DNA of 14,801 nucleotides from Bacteroidales bacterium (GTDB taxonomy: Bacteria > Bacteroidota > Bacteroidia > Bacteroidales > UBA12481), in contig JAQWAJ010000007.1 in the NCBI GenBank assembly GCA_028707745.1, positions 1 to 14,801 of the forward strand. Direction: 5' to 3'. The notes below the pieces were generated by a model. That model had not been told where the DNA came from. It ran no database searches and saw only the letters and a list, made by a program, of their open reading frames with translations. The position numbers and the translations under genes are program-made. Positions 7,471-13,808 of the stretch are shown here, piece by piece (the first letter of the stretch is position 1; the number at the start of each line of letters is the position of its first letter).

Positions 7471-10400
7471 TTAGATAGTGAGATTGATGCCAAACATGAT
7501 GGTTTTAATCTGAGGCGGGCTCAGGTAGGTTACACCCTGTGTGGTATTCCCGGATGCATCACGGTTGACTTCAGGATCCCAGCCGGTGAAATTGGTCAGT
7601 GTCCAGATGTTCTGGCCTTTAAAATATACCCTTACATTTTTCACTTTGATTTTGCTGGTAAAACTGGCAGGCAGGTTATACCCGATGGTCAGGTCTTTTA
7701 GTCTCAGGTAAGAAGCGTCTTCCAGGTAACGGGTCGTATTGTAATTTCTGTTATCGGGTTGCCAGGTCAGTCTTTGAACATCCGTATTCGTGTTTTCAGG
7801 TGTCCAGGCATCGAGAACCTTGGTAGTCTGATTCCAGTTACCATCAAATCCGCCTTCCAGAAATTTGGCGTCATCGCGGTAAACATCCTGTCCGACAGCC
7901 CAGGTAAACATGATATTCATATCGAAGTTTTTCCAGCTCAGGATGTTGTTCATACCGCCGAAAAATGTGGGGTAAGGATTCCCGGTTACAATAGCATCGC
8001 GTGCATAGTTATATTCATTGGTCTTTTCACCGGTTTCCTGATTAATAAACAGTTCGTCGCCGGTGAGGGGATCGATGCCAGCCCATTGAACGAGTCTCCA
8101 GGCTCCGATCGGGTATCCCTCCTGGGCGAAGTTGTTGCCGTAGGTTTCGCCGGCAATGATCTGGTTATTGATGTCGAGGATTTCATTGTAGTTACGGGCG
8201 AGGTTCAGTTCAGTCTTCCAGATCAGAGCACCGGTCAGGTTGTTGGAGGTGATGAAGAACTCGATGCCTCTGTTCAACATGGACCCTACATTCCGGGTCA
8301 CCGTTGAGGAACCGCTGGTTTCCGGAATGTTTACATTAAGCAGCATATCGGTGGTCAGCTTTTTGTACCAGTCAAAACCTCCTGATATTCTTCCTCCCAG
8401 AATGCCCCAGTCCAGACCGAAGTCGATCTGTGAAACTTTTTCCCAACCCAGATCGGGGTTAGCGATGTTACCGGTGCCAATACCTGACTCACCATTATAT
8501 TGCGTAGAATAGTAAGAGCCGAAATACGAATAATTTCCGATTGAAGCGTTTCCGGTCATACCGACAGATCCCCTGAGTTTCAGGAAAGAGCTTACAGGAA
8601 CGCCTTTCATGAATGACTCGTCGCTGATGATCCATCCCACGGATGCTGCAGGGAACCATCCGAAACGGTTATCCGGACCGAAACGTGAAGAACCATCCCT
8701 GCGGATGCTCATGGAAAGGAGGTATTTGTCGTTGTAGGCGTAATTAGTCCGGAAAAAGTAAGACAGAAAAGAGAATCCGCCTTCATAGGCAGTTCCGGCT
8801 TTTTTAGTTCCGCTGCCAGGATTGTGCAGTGTGGGATTTGCCAATTCTTCGGCAGAAAATTCCGCATCGCGCTGATAACTCTTTTCGGCTGATGTTCCAA
8901 TCATCGCAGTGACAGCATGTACATCGGAGAATGTTTTATCGAAGCTTAAATAGTTGTTGGTATACCAGTTGTTTACGTTAACCCGGCGGTCCTGTGCCCA
9001 ATCGGTCTCCTGCGTAATGGTGCCAATCCAGCGTGATTCTCTTTGAAACATATCCGTCAGTGCATACTCAGTACGGAACTTCAGCCATTTGGTGAATTTA
9101 TAATCGCCAAAGATATTTGCCATAATGGAGGTGGCATCCTGTACATACTCCGTGTTGTTTTCATAAGCGATCGGGTTTGTACCACTTCGTGCGGCGAAGA
9201 ATGTTCCGTCGGCATTTCTGACGGGCATGATGGGCAAACTGCGGGACTGAGCGGTACCCAAACCACCTGCCCAGCCGGTTTGAACACGATGGTTCATCGT
9301 ATTGGTCCAGATCATTTTAGCTCCAACGGTAAATTTGTCGGTAGCCTTATGCAATAAATCGATATGACCGGATGCTCGGGTAAAAGCATTGTTGATGATG
9401 ACCCCCTTGTCGTCACGATAGGTGAGCCCTACATAATAGGTCGTTTTCTGATTTCCGCCGCGGATATTGAAATTGGCTTCCTGAACAGCGCCAAGGCGCA
9501 GCATTTCATCGAGCCGGTCGGTGTTGGTGGAATCTGCCATTCCCCGGGTAATTCCAAAAGGAAGCGCTGCATAAAATGCCTGATAATCATTTGAAGTGTC
9601 CTTTCCAGGGGTGTTTGCCCAGGCCATCTTGGCCATTCTGAGGTATTCAGAACCGGAAAGGAGATCAAGGCGATGGGTGACATCGGTAACTCCGGCGTAA
9701 TAACCGACATTGATCTCGGATTTGCCTTCCACACCGCTTTTGGTGGTGATCAGAACAACGCCGTTTGCTGAACGGGAACCGTAGATTGCCGCAGCAGAAG
9801 CATCTTTCAGAACCTCGATAGATTCAATATCTGCCGGATTGATCAACGAAAGAGAGTTTGTTCCGTCAGCAAATCCTGAAGCTCCATAGTTGCCGGCTAT
9901 CATCGGAACGCCGTCAACTACATATAATGGCTGACTGCTGGCTGATAAAGAAGAGGTACCACGGATACGGAGGGTAACCGGAGCTCCGGCCAGACCGTTA
10001 TCAGAGGTTACCTGGACCCCTGAAGAGCGCCCCTGGAGGGCAGCTTCAAAGGAAGGTACTGAAATATTCGCCAGTTCGGCTGCTTTGATGCTGGAAATGG
10101 AACTGGTAATATTTCTCTTGCGGTTGGTACCATATCCAACAATCACCATCTCTTCCATATTCATTACATCAGCAGCCAGAACAAAATTGACCGTTATGGT
10201 CTGGTTGTTCACCAGGTTAATCTCTTTGGTCACAGATTTAAACCCAAGGCTGGACGCCTTAATCGTGAATTTTCCGGCCGGGGCCTTATTGATCTGGTAA
10301 TTGCCATCAACATCAGTAGCATTGCCGACCGTTGTGCCCAATAACACAACGGATGCACCGATTATCGGACTTTTCTGATCATCGGTAACCTGCCCTGTGA

Positions 10401-10482
10401 TGGTCACGTTCTGGGCGAAGCCATTACATGCCCATACCAACAGTGCCATCAACAGGAAAAATTTTCGTAAAGTTTTTGACAT
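7471..10482 (-). CDS. susC: SusC/RagA-family TonB-linked outer-membrane porin
   Basis: A 1003-residue outer-membrane transporter, the partner of the SusD-like protein, importing maltooligosaccharides with energy from TonB. The signal peptide ends near residue 24 (GFAQ). A carboxypeptidase-regulatory-like beta domain (GQVTDDQKSPIIGASV..., about 25-102) follows, then the SusC box region MEEMVIVGYGTNRKRN (about 109-124) and the plug (about 125-250) with LRIRGTSSLSASSQPLYVVDGVP and IESIEVLKDASAAAIYGSR. The remainder is the 22-stranded barrel. There is no N-terminal STN domain, so it is not of the anti-sigma-signalling type. It is the first gene of the operon, with promoter elements in the 149-nt gap to lacI. 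The start at 10482 gives a normal signal peptide. Substrate is from context. Confidence 0.95.
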   Translation of the reverse strand: MSKTLRKFFLLMALLVWACNGFAQNVTITGQVTDDQKSPIIGASVVLLGTTVGNATDVDGNYQINKAPAGKFTIKASSLGFKSVTKEINLVNNQTITVNFVLAADVMNMEEMVIVGYGTNRKRNITSSISSIKAAELANISVPSFEAALQGRSSGVQVTSDNGLAGAPVTLRIRGTSSLSASSQPLYVVDGVPMIAGNYGASGFADGTNSLSLINPADIESIEVLKDASAAAIYGSRSANGVVLITTKSGVEGKSEINVGYYAGVTDVTHRLDLLSGSEYLRMAKMAWANTPGKDTSNDYQAFYAALPFGITRGMADSTNTDRLDEMLRLGAVQEANFNIRGGNQKTTYYVGLTYRDDKGVIINNAFTRASGHIDLLHKATDKFTVGAKMIWTNTMNHRVQTGWAGGLGTAQSRSLPIMPVRNADGTFFAARSGTNPIAYENNTEYVQDATSIMANIFGDYKFTKWLKFRTEYALTDMFQRESRWIGTITQETDWAQDRRVNVNNWYTNNYLSFDKTFSDVHAVTAMIGTSAEKSYQRDAEFSAEELANPTLHNPGSGTKKAGTAYEGGFSFLSYFFRTNYAYNDKYLLSMSIRRDGSSRFGPDNRFGWFPAASVGWIISDESFMKGVPVSSFLKLRGSVGMTGNASIGNYSYFGSYYSTQYNGESGIGTGNIANPDLGWEKVSQIDFGLDWGILGGRISGGFDWYKKLTTDMLLNVNIPETSGSSTVTRNVGSMLNRGIEFFITSNNLTGALIWKTELNLARNYNEILDINNQIIAGETYGNNFAQEGYPIGAWRLVQWAGIDPLTGDELFINQETGEKTNEYNYARDAIVTGNPYPTFFGGMNNILSWKNFDMNIMFTWAVGQDVYRDDAKFLEGGFDGNWNQTTKVLDAWTPENTNTDVQRLTWQPDNRNYNTTRYLEDASYLRLKDLTIGYNLPASFTSKIKVKNVRVYFKGQNIWTLTNFTGWDPEVNRDASGNTTQGVTYLSPPQIKTIMFGINLTI

Positions 10483-10515
10483 AATTGCAAGTGTTTAGGT
10501 TGTTACTTTCACAAT

Positions 10516-10547
10516 CAAATTTGGGGAAATATTTCGGAATAAAACAA
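10516..10547 (-). promoter_or_regulatory. Predicted promoter of the susC-led operon
   Basis: On the minus strand CAAATTTG (10516-10523) matches 7 of 8 positions of the TAnnTTTG -7 box. A TTG (10545-10547) lies upstream with a 21-nt spacer. Transcription would start near 10508, giving a leader of about 25 nt before susC. The octamer is itself palindromic. A second 7/8 box, GAAATTTG at 10599-10606, overlaps the operator and has no well-spaced TTG, so I rank it lower. Confidence 0.55.
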
Positions 10548-10558
10548 ACGGGTTGTTT
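10542..10558. repeat. Short inverted repeat over the susC -33 element
   Basis: AAACAA (10542-10547) and TTGTTT (10553-10558) form a 6-bp inverted repeat with a 5-nt spacer, overlapping the predicted -33 TTG of susC. It could be a weak regulator site, but short AT-rich repeats also arise by chance. Confidence 0.3.
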
Positions 10559-10569
10559 CAAAAAGGCCT

Positions 10570-10597
10570 GTAATACAACCTATTGGGACTGTATTAC
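10570..10597. repeat. Perfect 8-bp inverted repeat between lacI and susC (regulatory dyad or weak terminator)
   Basis: GTAATACA (10570-10577) and TGTATTAC (10590-10597) are exact reverse complements with a 12-nt spacer, so their centres are 20 bp apart, about two helical turns. The repeat lies between the operator at 10603-10618 and the predicted susC promoter. On the minus strand it is followed after 5 nt by TTTTT, so it could act as a terminator for lacI. The stem is AT-rich with only two G-C pairs, which makes a strong terminator unlikely. A dimer-binding site is the alternative. Confidence 0.5.
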
Positions 10598-10602
10598 TCA
10601 AA

Positions 10603-10618
10603 TTTCAAACGATTGCAG
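10603..10618 (+). promoter_or_regulatory. LacI-type operator O1 upstream of susC
   Basis: TTTCAAACGATTGCAG matches the more symmetrical site at 11915-11930 in 14 of 16 positions and keeps the central CG typical of LacI-family operators. Its centre is about 91 bp upstream of the predicted susC -7 box and it sits just after the lacI stop. That distance fits an activator site or a looping partner better than simple promoter occlusion, unless the alternative start overlapping it is the real one. Confidence 0.6.
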
Positions 10619-10631
10619 GAGATTTTAAACT

Positions 10632-11669
10632 TTATACAAAACCTCGTATGCCGGTAATCCTGGTTGAGTCTCGAAGGACCAATTCGGTTTTTATTTCATG
10701 ATGAACAAACGGGAGGTTTGAACCAGTGGCCATAAGCCGGTCAAGAAGAAGTTGAATAGCGGTCTGGCCCATTTGATAGCCGTGCTGGTCAACGGTACTC
10801 AGTGCGGGATGGGATACTTGTGAGATGTCTTCATTGCTGAATCCGATCACCGAAACTCTTTCAGGGATTGCAATACCCAGTTCGTGCAGCGATTTTACAA
10901 CCCCGACGGCAGTCAGATCATTCACGCAGAAAAAAGCATCCGGCGGATTCGGAATGTTCATGAGTTGTTTGGTCCGGATGCGCGCCTGTTTGAAGTTGTC
11001 GCAACACATGATCAGGTCGCGGTCCAATTCCATGTGATTGTCGAGTAAAGCCTGAATATAACCGGATTTTCGGTTGTCTGCGATATCCAGTCCGGGAGGT
11101 CCGCTCAGATGGGCAATCCGTCGGCAACCGATATGAATCAAATGAGTAACAGCATGATAGGCTCCATGATAATCATCAACAAGAACCTTGTCCGTATCAA
11201 TGTCTTTTGATACCCTGTCGAACATAACCAGTGGTATTCCCATGTCAAGGGCATTCTGGAGATGCTCACAATTGCGGGTCTCCTTCGAAAGCGAAATCAA
11301 AATGCCTTCAACCTGACTCGACAAAAGTGCCTGAATGCCAATTACTTCCCGATTATAGGATTCGTTTGACTGGAATATCATCACATTGTATCCCGCATCA
11401 TAGGCCAGATCTTCTATTCCCGATATCACTGAAGAGAAGAAGAAATGGACGATTTGGGGAACCACCAGCCCTAAAGTCTGACTTCTACTGTTCCGAAGGC
11501 TCAATGCAATGGCATTAGGCTTGTAGTTCAGCCGTTTAGCCAATTCGTTAACACTGGCACGTGTTTCTTTGCTGATGGCAGGGTGATTCTTCAGGGCTTT
11601 TGAAACGGTTGAAGGTGCTATCCCTAATTCTTCGGCAATATCTTTTATGGTAACTAACCTTTTTAGCAT
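10632..11669 (-). CDS. LacI-family transcriptional regulator of the maltose locus
   Basis: A 345-residue DNA-binding regulator. Residues 7-26 form the helix-turn-helix (TIKDIAEELGIAPSTVSKAL), followed by the hinge helix region YKPNAIALSLR (about 49-59). From about residue 65 comes the periplasmic-binding-protein-like sensor domain (TLGLVVPQI..., FDRVSKDIDTDKVLVDDYHGAY, PDAFFCVNDLTAVGVV, VSVIGFSNEDISQVSHPALSTVDQ). The domain order and length are typical for the family. The effector is probably a maltose-related sugar, inferred from the flanking transport and phosphorylase genes. It is on the same strand as susC, 149 nt upstream, and divergent from the T9SS protein gene at 12069. Three matching operator-like sites flank it, one in its own leader, suggesting autoregulation. 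It is unrelated to SusR of Bacteroides thetaiotaomicron, which is a different regulator type. Confidence 0.93.
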   Translation of the reverse strand: MLKRLVTIKDIAEELGIAPSTVSKALKNHPAISKETRASVNELAKRLNYKPNAIALSLRNSRSQTLGLVVPQIVHFFFSSVISGIEDLAYDAGYNVMIFQSNESYNREVIGIQALLSSQVEGILISLSKETRNCEHLQNALDMGIPLVMFDRVSKDIDTDKVLVDDYHGAYHAVTHLIHIGCRRIAHLSGPPGLDIADNRKSGYIQALLDNHMELDRDLIMCCDNFKQARIRTKQLMNIPNPPDAFFCVNDLTAVGVVKSLHELGIAIPERVSVIGFSNEDISQVSHPALSTVDQHGYQMGQTAIQLLLDRLMATGSNLPFVHHEIKTELVLRDSTRITGIRGFV

Positions 11670-11680
11670 GTCAGATTTTC

Positions 11681-11696
11681 AGGAAATCGTTTGAAT
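11681..11696 (-). promoter_or_regulatory. LacI-type operator O2 in the lacI leader
   Basis: Read on the minus strand this is ATTCAAACGATTTCCT, which shares the 11-mer TTCAAACGATT with the sites at 10603 and 11915 but has a poor second half-site. It lies between the candidate lacI -7 box (11701-11708) and the lacI ATG at 11669, over or just after the expected transcription start. That position suggests autorepression. Confidence 0.5.
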
Positions 11697-11700
11697 TCTA

Positions 11701-11708
11701 TAAAGATA
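11701..11708 (-). promoter_or_regulatory. Candidate -7 box of lacI
   Basis: TATCTTTA on the minus strand matches TAnnTTTG in 7 of 8 positions, 31 nt upstream of the lacI ATG. No TTG is present at the usual upstream distance, so this is a weak candidate. Confidence 0.35.
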
Positions 11709-11910
11709 GAATGTTTTTTTCCGGAATCGCTCTCTTTTTTTCTGATCCTGAAATTGTGGTGAAAAATTACGGGTGTTTTTTAAAGAAATTCTGTCTCCCG
11801 GCTATTTTCCCACTTTTCTGACTCGTTCCACCAGGTTTGAGGAGACGAAAATAGCTCCTCCGGATAGAGAAATCTCATTCTTTCTGAAAAAAAAGACGAA
11901 AGTTATCACC

Positions 11911-11930
11911 ATCGTTTCAAACGATTGAAA
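11911..11930 (+). promoter_or_regulatory. Symmetrical LacI-type operator O3 in the divergent region
   Basis: TTTCAAACGATTGAAA (11915-11930) has perfect 6-bp arms TTTCAA/TTGAAA around a central ACGA, the classic 16-bp LacI-family layout with central CG. It overlaps a second dyad, ATCGTTT-C-AAACGAT (11911-11925), so the element is doubly symmetrical. Its centre is about 101 bp upstream of the -7 box of the 12069 gene and 234 bp from the centre of the lacI-leader site. It is the best match to an operator in the window. Confidence 0.7.
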
Positions 11931-12019
11931 TGTCAAATTCCAGCCTTTTGATTCTTTCATGGCATCTCATATTTAAGGGTAAATATCAGGGAATCATAGA
12001 AATCCAAATCATTTTTACG

Positions 12020-12027
12020 TAAATTTG
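12020..12027 (+). promoter_or_regulatory. -7 box of the T9SS starch-binding-like gene
   Basis: TAAATTTG is a perfect match to TAnnTTTG, 41 nt upstream of the ATG at 12069. I find no TTG at the usual upstream spacing, so the promoter may depend on an activator bound upstream, such as at the operator near 11915. Confidence 0.5.
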
Positions 12028-12068
12028 AGAGAATAACAACTCTAAATCACTAACGTAAAATTGATATC

Positions 12069-13748
12069 ATGAAAAAACTTCTACTCTTTTTGACTTTTGT
12101 GTCACTCCTGTTTGGTACGGCGGTTTCCACATTTGCTCAGGCAATGCCGGCCGCTATTAAAATTGAACCTGAAGGGGCCACTGCTTTCGATCAGATCAAA
12201 CTGACCTTTGATGCCAAACTGGCTTGCACTCCCGATGGAAAGACCAATTTGCGTGGATTGACTCAGGTTGCCATGCACGGTGCCATCAAAAAACTGGGAA
12301 CTACCTGGAACAGCTGGGGAGCCCCGGGTGTGGATTACAATGGTACACCAGGCGGCGGTTATACCACAAAACTGACTGCCAATGGTGATGATACCTACTC
12401 GATGACTTTCATTCCTGCAACCTATTTTGGTGTTACGGCAGACGATGGTGTCTTTATCGGGATATCCTGTGTATTTAATAATGGTACCGGTTGGGATAGC
12501 GAAGGAAAAGACACCGGCGACGGAGCCTGCATCGATTTCCAGATACCACTGGCCTATACAACCACTGACCCGGTGGGTAATTTCTATGTGAATATGAAGA
12601 AAATCATTGAAGCTGAAGAATTTATCGCCGGCGTTGATAAAGTTTACCTGGTTCTGGATAAAGTTGGCACATTCGATATGATTGACCTGGATGCCGAATT
12701 CAATTCCGACTCTATCTACTACGTAAAAGTGGAGACAGGCATTATTAAAGACTCCACTTATACCTATCATTACCGCATCAATACGGCAACAGCTGAAACT
12801 GTCGACCCACGCTCTTTTACAGCCATGGGTGGCCCGAATACCTTTAACGACTGGTGGAATGATGATCCGATTGTGATACCGAGCACGATCACCTTTAAGT
12901 TGGATATGACTTATCCGATTGCCCACGAAATATTTATACCGGGCACCGATTATATTGATGTTGCCGGCTCTTTCAACGGTTGGGGACCCGCTGCGGGCAC
13001 TTACCATTTGGCTGTGACTGATGATGCGAATATCTATTCGATCGAGGTTGACAGTCTGGTGGCTGGTACAAACTATGAATTCAAATTCCGGCTGAATTCA
13101 AACTGGGATACCTCGGAATTCCCCGGAGGATTATACAACCGGTCGTTTAAACCGAAAGCAGGCCCTCAGGAGCTTGCCCTGTCTTACAACACGGCACTGA
13201 ATTTCACAGTTGATATGACCAAAGCGGTTAATTCCGGTTCATTTGTTGACCCAACCAATTATGTTGATGTTGCCGGGGCTTTCAACGGATGGAGCGGATC
13301 AGCCCAGCTGACCAGCCTGGGAAGCAATGTTTTCGGAATCAAGATCGAAACGGTGAAACCTGAAACCCTTTATGGATATAAATTCCGCATCGATGGTTCG
13401 TGGGACAATTCAGAATATCCGGGTGGAGGCCCTAACCGTGAATACACCACCATATATGGATATCAGACGGTTCATCATTTTTATGATGTTTCGGCCAGTG
13501 TGCCTGATCTGCGTTTGAATTCCATTCTTTTCTTCCCGAATCCCGTCACTGATATTCTCACCGTGATGAACACGGAATCAGTAGAGAAGATAATGATCAG
13601 CAATATGTTGGGGCAGGATGTGAAAATTGTGATGAACCCCGGTTCAAGTGCCGAAATTTCCACCAATGACCTACAAAAGGGGATGTATTTCCTTAATTTT
13701 GTATCAAAAGATGGAAACCGGCGTACCGAAAAGATTTTAGTTAATTAG
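12069..13748 (+). CDS. T9SS-secreted protein with three tandem starch-binding-like repeats
   Basis: A 559-residue secreted protein. The signal peptide ends near residue 24 (STFAQ). Residues about 29-160 form a beta-rich domain also found at the N-terminus of the amylase-like neighbour. Three tandem repeats of roughly 100 residues follow (about 170-266, 273-374, 376-474). Repeats 2 and 3 share D-Y/V-D-VAG-FNGW, YEFKFRL/YGYKFRI and S-EYPGG/S-EFPGG, resembling E-set/CBM48-like carbohydrate-binding folds. Repeat 1 is degenerate and lacks FNGW. Residues about 483-559 (ILFFPNPVTDILTV..., ending KGMYFLNF and TEKILVN) match the type A T9SS C-terminal sorting domain, so export across the outer membrane is expected. 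No catalytic residues are recognised. It probably binds starch at the surface in the role SusE/SusF play elsewhere. The role is inference; the architecture is seen. An intrinsic terminator follows. Confidence 0.88.
   Translation: MKKLLLFLTFVSLLFGTAVSTFAQAMPAAIKIEPEGATAFDQIKLTFDAKLACTPDGKTNLRGLTQVAMHGAIKKLGTTWNSWGAPGVDYNGTPGGGYTTKLTANGDDTYSMTFIPATYFGVTADDGVFIGISCVFNNGTGWDSEGKDTGDGACIDFQIPLAYTTTDPVGNFYVNMKKIIEAEEFIAGVDKVYLVLDKVGTFDMIDLDAEFNSDSIYYVKVETGIIKDSTYTYHYRINTATAETVDPRSFTAMGGPNTFNDWWNDDPIVIPSTITFKLDMTYPIAHEIFIPGTDYIDVAGSFNGWGPAAGTYHLAVTDDANIYSIEVDSLVAGTNYEFKFRLNSNWDTSEFPGGLYNRSFKPKAGPQELALSYNTALNFTVDMTKAVNSGSFVDPTNYVDVAGAFNGWSGSAQLTSLGSNVFGIKIETVKPETLYGYKFRIDGSWDNSEYPGGGPNREYTTIYGYQTVHHFYDVSASVPDLRLNSILFFPNPVTDILTVMNTESVEKIMISNMLGQDVKIVMNPGSSAEISTNDLQKGMYFLNFVSKDGNRRTEKILVN
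12576..13490 (+). repeat. Three tandem coding repeats inside the T9SS protein gene
   Basis: Protein-level repeats are encoded at about 12576-12866, 12885-13190 and 13194-13490. The last two are still recognisable in the DNA: GATGTTGCCGG followed by CTTTCAACGG occurs near 12957 and again near 13265. The first repeat keeps the start (V-N-M-K-K versus L-D-M-T-Y and V-D-M-T-K), the YHYRI/FKFRL/YKFRI strand and the end, but has lost the AG-FNGW motif. Confidence 0.75.
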
Positions 13749-13764
13749 TGAATGTCATTTAATG

Positions 13765-13793
13765 AAAAGCCCGGTCGAAAAGCCGGGCTTTTT
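13765..13793 (+). terminator. Strong intrinsic terminator between the T9SS protein gene and the amylase-like gene
   Basis: AAAAGCCCGG (13765-13774) pairs perfectly with CCGGGCTTTT (13783-13792) around an 8-nt loop, followed by one more T, so the T-run at 13789-13793 follows a GC-rich core. It begins 17 nt after the stop codon at 13748. Because the stem carries A and T tracts on both sides it could work in both directions. It separates the two plus-strand genes or sets their ratio by partial read-through. Confidence 0.9.
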
Positions 13794-13808
13794 AATATCC
13801 TTTGATTT

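Larger units (their letters stand above)
11670..12068. other. Divergent regulatory region between lacI and the T9SS protein gene
   Basis: A 399-nt AT-rich gap with no plausible gene. It holds the lacI leader operator, the lacI -7 candidate, the symmetrical operator and the -7 box of the plus-strand gene, all listed separately. It also has a 6-bp inverted repeat, GAGGAG (11839-11844) and CTCCTC (11855-11860), with a 10-nt loop and no adjacent T-run. The 11711-11830 stretch has pyrimidine-rich runs but nothing I can name. Confidence 0.6.

Noticed and set aside
11839..11860. GAGGAG/CTCCTC inverted repeat as a terminator or riboswitch
   Set aside because: The 6-bp stem has no adjacent T-run and no conserved riboswitch features; it is kept only as a note in the intergenic entry.
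12102..13007. A 301-codon open frame on the minus strand opposite the T9SS protein gene
   Set aside because: It lies entirely inside a well-supported gene, has no recognisable domain, and its Ile/Gly/Arg-rich composition looks like an antisense shadow.
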